Origin: Hyaloraphidium curvatum
Lineage: Eukaryota; Monoblepharomycota; Hyaloraphidiomycetes; Hyaloraphidiales; Hyaloraphidiaceae
DNA: 64,000 bases
NCBI GenBank assembly: GCA_025558095.1
Contig: JAIVFI010000043.1
Span: 124,001 to 188,000, forward strand
Direction of reading: 5' to 3'
In this document: positions 55,608-64,000 of the stretch, piece after piece
Numbering within the stretch: position 1 is the stretch's first letter
Layout: every line of letters starts with the position of its first letter
The notes under the pieces: generated by a model
What the model was told of the DNA's origin: nothing
The model's input: only the letters and a program-made list of their open reading frames with translations
Databases searched by the model: none
Position numbers and translations under genes: made by a program

Positions 55608-57978
55608 ATGCGCGGCCGATTCCCCCTCCCGCGGCCCTCCGCAGCACGCCACGGGCGCCGCGGACTGGCCACGGCGGCCTCGCAGAACCTGGTGGAGAAG
55701 ATCGTGCAGCGGTACGCGGTCGGGCTCGCCCCGGGCGCGAGAGTCAAGCAGGGGGACTTTGTCTCGATCCGGCCCGAGAATGTGATGACGCACGACAATA
55801 CCGGCGCGGTGATGAAGAAGTGCGTCGTCTGGAATGTGCTCCGGGCGGGACGGGAGGCTGATTTCCGGGACGGCGGTGGCTACCGCGGCGGGGCTCGTTT
55901 CTGCGCGACTCTCCCTCCTGGTCGCCAGATTCAAGGACATCGGAGCTGCCAAGATGTTTAACCCGCGGCAACCGGTGTTCACTCTGGACCACGACGTGCA
56001 GAACAAGACGGAGCAGGTCCGTCGTTCTCGGTGCGCAAGGTCCTCCCTTCGGAACCTGACGCGGCCCGACAGAACCTGAAAAAGTACAAGTCGATCGAGG
56101 CCTTTGCCAAGTCCCACGGCGTTGACTTTTACCCGGCGGGCCGCGGGATTGGGCACCAGGTCATGGTCGAAGAGGGTGCGTTCCCAGCGTGCCCTCGCTC
56201 GACCTTTCCTCTGAACCCCTGCACCCCAGGCTACGCCTTCCCCGGTACGCTGACCGTCGCCTCCGACTCCCACTCCAATATGTACGGTGGCATCGCCTCC
56301 CTCGGCACCCCCATCGTCCGCACCGACGCCGCCGCCATCTGGGCCACGGGCCGCACGTGGTGGCAGCTCCCTCCCGTCGCCCTCGTGGAGCTCACGGGCC
56401 GGCTCCCGCCAGGCGCGACGGGCAAGGACGTGATCGTCACTCTGTGCGGCGTGTTCAACAAGGACGAGGTGCTGAACCACGCGATCGAGTTTGTCGGCGA
56501 GGGCGCGGCGTCGCTCTCGGTCGACGAGAGGCTGACGGTGGCCAACATGACGACCGAGTGGGGCGCGCTGGCGGGGGTGTTCCCGTTCGACGGGGTGCTG
56601 GCGGACTGGTACTTTGCCCGCGCCGAGCGGATGAAGGGGCACCCGCGGCTCACGCCGGGGCGGATCGAGGAGGCGTGGAAGGGCAGGCTGGAGCCGGACG
56701 CGGGGGCGCGGTACGCCAAGCACCTGACGCTGGATTTGTCGACCGTGTCGCCGTACCTGAGCGGGCCCAACTCGGTCAAGGTGGCGTCGCCGCTGGCCGA
56801 GCTCGAGAAGAAGGACATCAAGGTTCGTTCCTCGGCGGCGTGGCAGACACCGACGGCTAAGCTGCCCCGGATCTTCAGATCCAGAAGGCCTACCTCGTCT
56901 CGTGCGTCAACTCGCGCGCCTCGGACCTCCGCGCCGCCGCCGCCATCTTTGCCGGCGGCAAGAAGGTCCACCCCGACGTCGAATTCTACGTCGCCGCCGC
57001 CTCCTCCGAGGTCCAGGCCGACGTCGCCTCGACCGGCGAATGGCAGGCACTCCTCGACGCCGGCGCCCGCCCCCTCCCCGCGGGCTGCGGCCCCTGCATC
57101 GGCCTCGGTACGGGCCTGCTGAAGGACGGCGAGGTGGGCATCAGCGCCACCAACCGCAACTTCAAAGGGCGGATGGGGTCCCCGCTCGCGCAGGCGTACC
57201 TGGCCTCGCCGGCGGTGGTGGCGGCGTCGGCGATCGCGGGGAGGATCGCGGGGCCGGCGTCGCTCGAGGGGAAGAGCGTGCCGGTAAAGTACGGGATCGT
57301 GGATGACGGCGCGGCGGAGCCCGAGGCGGCGGCTGCGCCGCCGGCGGAGGAGGAGCCGGTGCCGGGCTTCGAGCCCGTCATCTCGGGCGAGATCCTGTTC
57401 TGCGACACGGACAACCTCAACACGGACGGCATCTACCCGGGCAAGTACACGTACCAGGACGACTTTCCCTACGAGCAGATGGGCAAGGTGGTTATGGAGA
57501 ACTACGACACCGAGTTTGTGGCCAAGATGAAGCCCGTGGGTGCTTCGCGGCCGGGCATGCGCATCCCACCGACCTGACGCTCCCTGTCGAGCAGTCCGAC
57601 ATCCTCATCAGCGGCACCAACTTCGGCACCGGCTCCTCGCGCGAGCAGGCCGCCACCGCCTTCCTCTCGGCGGGCTTGCGCCTCGTGATCGCGGGCTCCT
57701 TCTCAGAGACGTACAAGCGCAACGCCATCAACAACGGCCTCCTCGTCCTCGAGACCACCGGCATCCTGCGCGACCTCCGCGCGGCGTTCCCTCCGGGGGA
57801 GAAGACGCGGCGGACGGGGTGGAATGCGACGATCGACCTCGTGAAGGGAACCATGGACGTGCAGACCCCTGCAGGGGCGAAGAGCTACGCGCTGCCGCGC
57901 GTGGGCCGGGCGGCGCAGGAGCTGCTCGTGGACGGCGGGCTGGAGAACTGGGTCAAGAAGCGGATAGCGTCCGAGTAG
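55608..57978 (+). CDS. LYS4: homoaconitase, mitochondrial
   Basis: Six exons (55608-55819, 55929-56016, 56073-56175, 56230-56822, 56879-57535, 57595-57978) give 678 residues. An Arg-rich presequence ([19 protein letters not shown]) suggests mitochondrial import. Aconitase-superfamily hallmarks: [37 protein letters not shown], the Fe-S ligands in VSCVNSR and [21 protein letters not shown], and the swivel domain with [14 protein letters not shown] and NAINNGLL. It hydrates homoaconitate to homoisocitrate, the next stage of lysine synthesis after homocitrate synthase at 28.1-29.9 kb. Intron 1 is 109 nt; the others are 54-59 nt. Confidence 0.94.
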
Positions 57979-58140
57979 GACGCGCCGTGAGTGGATGCAG
58001 GCCGGCGTTTGCATGTGGAGGCGTCGCGCGGCCGTGCGTTCGAGGTAGATAGAATGGATGTATTCCCGCGCCGTCGCGGCCCAGCGACCGGCGCGACCTA
58101 CACCGCGGATCCCGATGGCATGTTCCGGCGGCCGGCAGGT

Positions 58141-58883
58141 TTACTCCTGCCCGGGGGGCCAGATCTTGAAGCGGATGAGCTCGCCGTCTGGGTCACACGC
58201 GTCAGCGTCAGCGCGGGGCGTTCCGGGCGGCAAGGAAGGCAGGAGACCCACAGATGAACGGCACGGCGAAGAAGACCACGGGCACGCCGTAGATCCAGAC
58301 CTTCATCCAGCCCTTCTTGGCGGTGTTGAAGGGCATGGCTGCGGGCGGGGGTGGGTTAGCAAGGCGTTCCAAGGGTGTCCGGCGGGGTCCCCCGGGGTCC
58401 GGGCCGGCGGAGAGGGGTTCCCCCAGTGCGAGGGCGGGCAGCCGGGTTCGCATCCGCCCGGATGGCCCCCCGTGGGCCTGCCCCCGTCCGTTGTCGGGTC
58501 GCCCCCCGCATCCCGGCCCCCCCGCCCCCCTCCGCCGCATCCGCCCCGGATCCCCTCCGCCACTTCACGAGAGACGCACCGCCGTAGTGGTGGTTGTTGT
58601 CGAACACGTAGGGCGAGGAGTGGCCGTGGCCCGAGGCGAAGCGCCTGCCGGCGACGCGCTGCGCGGCGCGGACCGACTGCGAACCGTCAGCACCGACAGC
58701 GCGCGGGAGCAACGACAGAGACCCACGAGAGCGCTGCCGAGCACGCGCGAGGAGGCGGCGGCGAACTGCGGGCGGTGAGTAAGCGTGCGCCACGCGGGCA
58801 CGGCGGGCCGAGGGGGGGCGGGGGAGCCGCGCCCGCCCGGCCGGGGGCTGGCAGGCAGCGCGGCTGGCCCTGGAACGCACCAT
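58141..58883 (-). CDS. COX8: cytochrome c oxidase subunit of the COX7C/Cox8 type
   Basis: Proposed exons 58881-58883 (only the ATG), 58727-58765, 58580-58676, 58252-58338 and 58141-58187 give 90 residues; all phases agree. The N-terminus is a mitochondrial presequence (FAAASSRVLGSAL, AQRVAGRRFASG). HSSPYVFDNNHHYGG leads into the family core MPFNTAKKGWMKVWI and a single membrane segment (GVPVVFFAVPFIYG), then a short polar tail ending PPGQE. The core matches the LPF-(S/N)T-x-NKW pattern of COX7C and yeast Cox8. Introns have CTGAC branch sites except the 241-nt third intron, which has CTAAC. The ATG-only first exon is the least certain part. Confidence 0.72.
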
Positions 58884-59141
58884 CGTGGCCGGCTGCGGGG
58901 CGGGGCTGTGGGGACGGCCTTTGCCTGGTCAGCAGGAGCAGGCAGCGGGGCCAGGCGCGCCAAACTCAACTCCACCAGGACGATGCCCACCCGCTACCCA
59001 GCTCCCAGCCTGCTGCAGACGTGACGTACATTCCAAGAGAATTAGATTCCATTACACTGCTCGCTTTAACCCCCTCCCGCTCTCTCTATCCGCGAACCCC
59101 GGATGCGATCGCGGCCCCTCCAACGACCGCCTCCGCCCCCT

Positions 59142-60212
59142 TCAGTTCGCCTTGGCCAGATCCGCACTCTCCTTCTCCCCCTCGCCGGCCTTCTCCTTGC
59201 CCTTCCCGGGCTTGCCGCCCTCCTTGGGCCCGTCGAACCGCTTGGCGACGGAGCGCACCATGAGCACGAACCAGTACAGGTTGAGCGAGTTGAGCACCAG
59301 GTTCGCGGCCATGAAGATCGCGGGGAGGGCGCCGGAGAGCTGCGCGCGGCGGCGCCAGAGCTCGGCTGAAGGGGCGGCGGAGGGAGGGAAGGGGGTCAGC
59401 AAACGGGGCGGCGCGGGGCCGCGGAGGGACGCACTGAAAAAGTCGTGGGTGAGGTACCACCCCCACACGATCCGCGTCGAGAAGAAGGCCGAGAGGAGGA
59501 GGACGCCGTTGACGAGCTGGGCCTTGCTCCCCGTCAGGCCGAACTTGTCGAGCCAGTAGTTGATGTTGAGGAAGGGCGTCGAGGCCTCGAAGACTGGAGG
59601 CGGCGAATCAGTCAGCGGAGGCGAATCGATGCGCCGTCGAGACGTACCGAGGACGCGGGGGCCGTAGTACATCAGGAAGGGCTGCAGGCCGAACAGCATG
59701 ACGATGAGGCAGCCGATGCCTGCAAAGGGGTGAGCACACGACGGCCGGTTGAACCCGCGGAGTGCGACCCACCGTGGATGAGGAACGGGGCGCCGAACAG
59801 GTTCGCGTAGCGCAGGCACAGGATCGTGTCCCAGATGAAGTAGCCCGAGGCAAAGGCGGCCAGGCGGCCGCCGCCGGCGGTGTACCCGAATATCTGCGCG
59901 GACAGAGTGAGCCCCTTCCCATGCCGTCGGAAGCAACGCCCCGGGACGGACCTTGTCGGCCCTGAGCCCGTCGTAGTCGCCGCTGGCCATCAGCGCGACG
60001 CTCCCGGCCAGGATCCCGGTGGCGAACACGAACGACACGACCCTGCTGCGCCAGTCGATCTGGCGCGCCTTGGATAGCGCGGTGTAGTAGCGGCCGGCGA
60101 TGCGCTTGCTCAGCGGGTGGGCGAGGGCCATCAGGGCCTGGCACGAGGCGGCGGTGGCGACGATGGTCCAGACGTGGTCGGGGAGGCGGCCGAGGCGCAG
60201 GGGGGCGGCCAT
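59142..60212 (-). CDS. TLC-domain membrane protein (TLCD4/TMEM56-like)
   Basis: Exons 59952-60212, 59773-59893, 59648-59719, 59435-59593 and 59142-59365 give 278 residues. Six or more membrane segments carry TRAM-LAG1-CLN8 signatures: YTALSKARQIDWRSRVVSF in the first loop, SGYFIWDTILCLRY, LVIMLFGLQPFLMYY-like helix 4, STRIVWGWYLTHDF, and LNSLNLYWFVLMVRSVAKRF near the end. A Lys/Glu-rich tail follows. TLC proteins act in membrane lipid handling, such as ceramide synthesis or lipid sensing. The Lag1 double-His catalytic motif is absent, so a ceramide synthase is unlikely. Head-to-head with ATG16, starts 317 bp apart. Confidence 0.85.
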   Translation of the reverse strand: MAAPLRLGRLPDHVWTIVATAASCQALMALAHPLSKRIAGRYYTALSKARQIDWRSRVVSFVFATGILAGSVALMASGDYDGLRADKVRPGALLPTAWEGAHSVRADIRVHRRRRPPGRLCLGLLHLGHDPVPALREPVRRPVPHPRWVALRGFNRPSCAHPFAGIGCLIVMLFGLQPFLMYYGPRVLGTSRRRIDSPPLTDSPPPVFEASTPFLNINYWLDKFGLTGSKAQLVNGVLLLSAFFSTRIVWGWYLTHDFFSASLRGPAPPRLLTPFPPSAAPSAELWRRRAQLSGALPAIFMAANLVLNSLNLYWFVLMVRSVAKRFDGPKEGGKPGKGKEKAGEGEKESADLAKAN

Positions 60213-60528
60213 TGTGGGTCGTGGAAGGTGGGTGAGGCGGGGCGGGCGGAGTGCGGGGGTTTGTGCGGGGCGGGGGGCGGCGGCGGCCCCTGGTTCCGGG
60301 GAGGCGGGGGCTGCGGCGGGGGCTGCGAGGCCTGCGGGCGCCCGACTGCCGGTGGGATGGGGGCGGAGAGAAAGGAAGAGCCGGTGCGCCGGGCGGCAGA
60401 CGCGGACGACGTCCACAGGCTGCGTTCCAGTTGTTGGGGTCGGCAATCCAGGCGCCGACCGTCGACGACGCCGCCGGGCCAAGGGATTTCTGAGAGGTTC
60501 GGGGGTCGCGCGTCGCTGAGGGCCGGCG

Positions 60529-62691
60529 ATGGCGGCGGCGGTCGAGGCCGTCCCCGCCTGGCGTGCGGCCATCGCAGCCGAGCTCGACGCGCGCGACCGG
60601 CGGGAGCGCGACCCGTTCGCCGCGGTGGTCGACGCGAACGCCGCGCTGTCGACGCGCCTCGGGACGGCGACCGCGCGCGTCCGCGAGCTCGAGGACGCGC
60701 TGCAGGCGCTGCAGCGGGAGTATGGCGAGGCGCAGAAGAGCCTGGCGTCGGTCAGGGAGACGGGGTGGGCCGCACGGGGGCAGCGACACGTCACCAGCTC
60801 ATCGTGTCGATCGCCTATCCGGTGTCCCACAGCTCGGAGGAGTCCGCCAAGCGCCTGGCGCGGCTGCAGGAGGAGGTCAGCCAGCTCAAGGACGAGCGCA
60901 ACGACCTGTACCGCCTGCAGGCGACAAACGCGCAGCGCGTCGTCGAGCTGACGGACGCCAAGCGAGCGCTCGAGGCGCAGCTCGCGGCAAAGACGGCAGA
61001 GTGGGGCACCGCGTGGCGCGTCGGTCGCTCCTCCGGCTGACCACGTTCTGGTCCACGATCCCCCCAGGTGCGACAAGCTCCAGGCCTCGCTGTCCGCCTC
61101 GGCCGTCAAGCTGCAGGACAAGGACCACCTCCTCCAGGAAAAGGACAACGCGATCCAGATCCTCCGCGACGAGCACCAGGCCATCGACCTCGAGCTCCGG
61201 CAGAAGGAATCCCGCCTCGCCGCCCTGGAAAAGGAGAACGCGGAGCTGCTCGAGCGCTACCTCAAGGAAAAGACCGAGCTCGCGGACAAGGTCAACGAGG
61301 CCAACCAGATCCTCGAGGACGCCAAGCGCGCGCGCGACTCGGCGCTCCGCCCGCCCACCTCTCCGGGAAGGCTGTCCCCCTCAGACGCCGCCGAGATGGT
61401 CCGCCGCAAGGGGTCCTTCTCCGTGCTCCCGACCCAGGCCGCGAGGAAGCTCACGGCGCACAGGGGCGACACCAACTGCCTCGCCGTGTCCGGGGACGGC
61501 AGGCTGTTTGCCACGGGGAGCGACGACAGGACGGTGGTGGTGTGGGACGCGGGGACGGGGGGGCAGAAGGGGATGCTGCAGGGGAGCGGGGCGGGGGTGG
61601 TGAGCGCCGCCTTCAGCTACGGGAACGAGATGCTGGTGGCGGGGGCGAACGACAACGTGGCAAAGGTGTGGACGCTGGCGACGGGGAGGCTCAAGGTGGG
61701 AAGCTGGAGGCGGGCCCGGGCCGACATGCTTACCTCGCTGGTCCGTGTTCAGCACACCCTCACGGGGCACGCGGGCAAGGTGTTCTCCTGCAAGTTCACC
61801 GTGGACTCCAAAGTGGTGGGTGCTCCTGCTACTACCGGCGGCTCGTCCGTTGATCGGAAGTGCCCGTCGAAGATCACGGGCTCGCACGATCGCACGCTTA
61901 AGGTCTGGGACTTGGCCCGCGGATACTGTGGGCATTCTCCCGCCGTCCACCTGCTCGGTCGCTTATCTCAATTATTCGACAGGCACAAAGAGCGTCCACA
62001 CGCTGTCGAGCTGCAACGACCTGTGCCTGCTGGACGACGGCGGGTTCGTACGCCCGCCTCCACACCTACTCCCGAACCAACCTTGATCTCACCCTTCCAA
62101 CCCGCAGGCACCTCGTCGCCTCGGGCCACCTCGACAACAACATCCGGATCTGGGACATGGCCACCGGCAAGCTCATCCGCGAGCTCACGGGCCTGCACTC
62201 GGAGCAGATCACCTCGGTCGAGGTGTCCGAAGGCAAGCCGCCCCCGACCGCCCTCCCTCCCCTTCCCAACCTTCCCTCCCGCCCCGGCAGACCGCACCCA
62301 GATCCTCACCACCTCCCGCGACAACACCCTCCGCCTCGTCGACGCGCGCACCTTCCTCCCCCTGGCGCAGATGTCCGCCCCCGCCTTCCGCGTCGCCGCC
62401 AACCACGCCAAGTCGGCGCTGTCCGCCGACGCGCGCTACGCGTGCTCGGGGTCGGCGGACGGGGGGGTGTACTTCTGGAACTGCGCGAGCGGGAACCCCG
62501 AGCCGACGCTGAGGGGGCATTCGTGGGTTGTGCTGCCGGTGCCGCGAGGGTGGTGGGGCTGACGCGAGGCGGTTTGCAGGGCGCCGGTGTGCTCCGTGTC
62601 GTGGTCGCCGCTGGGCGGCGCGAGGGTGTTCAGCATGGATACCAAGAAGGGGATCGTGATCTGGGGCGGGCAGGGGGACGCGTACGGCTGA
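60529..62691 (+). CDS. ATG16: autophagy protein 16 with WD40 repeats (ATG16L1-like)
   Basis: Nine exons (60529-60764, 60833-61012, 61068-61695, 61753-61815, 61873-61927, 61983-62043, 62108-62232, 62291-62522, 62580-62691) give 563 residues. The N-terminal part has the ATG5-binding type start (VPAWRAAIAAELDARDRRERDPF) followed by ~190 residues of coiled coil (SKRLARLQEE-like to ADKVNEANQILEDAK). Seven WD40 repeats follow: LTAHRGDTNCLAV, GSDDRTVVVWD, LTGHAGKVFSC, GSHDRTLKVWD, SGHLDNNIRIWD, SRDNTLRLVD and GSADGGVYFWN. ATG16 carries the ATG12-ATG5 conjugate to the phagophore, where it directs ATG8 lipidation. Intron 7 (62233-62290) appears to use a GC donor (G|GCAAGC). Confidence 0.92.
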
Positions 62692-63052
62692 GGGCGGATA
62701 GAAGGGCCGGACAGAAAGGCAAACGTGCCGAGGGCACGCTGCACGGAGCCATTGCTTCGCTGCTTGGGCGCGACGACGGCGTCGGCTCTTCGCCTCGCCT
62801 GAGGCGAGGCCGATTTGCGGCGCCAAAGGCAGACTAGCTGTCACGCCTCGGACGCCGACTGATCCGATCCAGTCACCCTGCGTTGTGCGGGATCGCAAGG
62901 ACGAGTTCCTTGCCGGATCAACTCGGAGCGAGATGGTTCGATCACTGCGATTCGAATCATTCACGTACACTGCGAACTCTCCGCCTCTAATATATCTTGA
63001 CCTTTGACCTGGGATCAGCACCTGCACCTTTTCTGTCCGATCGTCCGTCCGC
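62692..63052. other. convergent intergenic region
   Basis: Lies between the 3' ends of ATG16 and the stress protein gene. A small inverted pair (GCCTCGCC/GGCGAGGC) lies near 62795-62815. No gene. Confidence 0.4.
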
Positions 63053-63776
63053 TCAGAGCGCAATGGCTGCGGTGCCGGCGTGGTCCGCGACCACGATGGT
63101 CGGGATCGACGAGTGCTTCAGGACGTGCTCGGCGTTGGAGGGGTGCGAGAACATGCTGTCCAGGGCATCAGAACGCCATTCCCCGGCGGCTTGATCGCAA
63201 CCTACCCGTGCTTCTCATCGTAGCCGACGATCAGCGCCTCGACGCCAAGACCGGGAGCGGCCTCGGCGATGAACTCGCCGGGGTTGCCGTGGCTCGTCGT
63301 CTTGACCGTGATGTCGATCTTCTTCGGCGACTTCTCCTGCGCCGACTTGACCGTCTTTTTCAGCTTGCGGAGGGCGGCAGTCTGCATCTTGGTGTCCTCT
63401 TCCTCGACCGAGAACCCCACAAAGCCCTCAGCGGCGCCCTCGACCTCGGTGGGGTCGTTGGTGCAGATGAGGACAAAGAGAGAGTCTCCGTCGGCGAGGA
63501 TGAACTTCCAAGCGTTCAGGAGGCCGGCGTGCGCCGCCTTGCTGCCGTCGAAGCCGTAGCAGTCTGCGGAACAGGGAGTGTTAGCAAGGCATACATTGCT
63601 GGTGCTGGCTCGGCCAGCAGAGCTCTTTCTCGGTGGTCCCAGCGGGGCTCCGCCGTTGGCAAATGCTCGCGGCGCTGGCATGACTCGCCGGCACGGCCGC
63701 TGTCCGGACCGGCGCCGCCGGAGGCGACGGCGTCCGGGCGCCCCGCTAGGCGGGGAGGATACGCACACTTGACCAT
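63053..63776 (-). CDS. universal stress protein family
   Basis: Exons 63767-63776 (10 nt, MVK plus one base), 63206-63563 and 63053-63155 give 156 residues, the usual single-domain length. CYGFDGSKAAHAGLLNAW matches the first strand-helix of USPs (VAVDGSExS-like); LADGDSLFVLICTND is strand 2. A Lys-rich middle follows, then the strand VEALIVGYDEKHG and the C-terminal FSHPSNAEHVLKHSSIPTIVVADH. The common ATP-loop GxxGxG is reduced to a GYDEKHGG-like sequence, so ATP binding is uncertain. Introns are 203 and 50 nt. Confidence 0.82.
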
Positions 63777-64000
63777 TCTGGCGTGCGGAGTAGTGAGGCG
63801 GCGGGAGGAAAGGCTCTTCAGACGAGGAAATGAAGTGGCGTCGGGCGATCCGTGACGTAAGGGACGCTCTTGTTGACCCAACCCCCAATCCCCTGATGCC
63901 GCCGCCGAACGCGGAAATAACATTTCGGCGCTCGCAAGCTCCTTCATAACAGAAACCCGAAATCGCTACGTCTGCCTTGCACTGCTGATCAATTCGTTTT
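63777..64000. other. upstream region of the stress protein gene
   Basis: Probably its promoter. Nothing further is visible before the window edge. Confidence 0.35.

Overview
The window is nuclear DNA of a GC-rich fungus, most likely from an early-diverging (zoosporic) lineage. The evidence is as follows. Genes are split by many short spliceosomal introns, mostly 50-60 nt, with GTGNGT-type donors, a CTGAC/CTGAT branch site and YAG. Two enzymes of the fungal alpha-aminoadipate lysine pathway are present (homocitrate synthase and mitochondrial homoaconitase), together with the tRNA phosphoribosyltransferase Rit1. The window also carries genes that budding yeast lacks: an eEF2 kinase and an ATG16L1-like protein with WD40 repeats. 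The species cannot be named from sequence alone. All gene models were built by eye from frames, splice signals and family motifs.

Layout. 1-5 kb: the 3' end of a reverse-transcriptase retroelement and two multi-pass membrane genes. 5.5-9 kb: a protein kinase and, upstream of it on the same strand, a broken copy of a mucin/lectin gene. 9.1-10.9 kb: a Na+/H+ exchanger. 12.2-17.5 kb: an identical-looking 847-bp direct repeat whose ends fall inside two tRNA-Arg genes, flanking a membrane gene. 18.4-24.5 kb: a second kinase copy and an intact 21-exon mucin-like gene with a C-terminal lectin-like domain. 24.7-27.5 kb: a membrane pseudogene and eEF2 kinase. 28-36.9 kb: homocitrate synthase, RIT1, enolase-phosphatase, an MCT-type MFS transporter and a GH20 hexosaminidase. 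37.2-42.3 kb: a heparinase-like gene split by about 1 kb that carries half of a short-chain dehydrogenase gene. 42.8-53.3 kb: a MYND protein, an unknown protein, a CHRD/GPI protein, a flavin amine oxidase, an intact SDR, a basic low-complexity secreted protein and a secreted 2OG-oxygenase-like protein. 53.9-63.8 kb: another SDR, homoaconitase, a COX7C/Cox8-type subunit, a TLC-domain protein, ATG16 and a universal stress protein.

Working themes. There are surface or secreted proteins (mucin-like stalks, CHRD/GPI, heparinase-like, GH20, 2OG-like) and housekeeping enzymes of lysine, methionine salvage, tRNA modification, autophagy and respiration. The most unusual content is structural: tandem duplication of whole exons (a two-exon cassette with a 309-bp period) building a Ser/Thr-rich stalk, duplicated kinase and mucin/lectin loci in different gene orders, an intron present in one lectin copy and absent in the other, and segment duplications that break inside tRNA genes.
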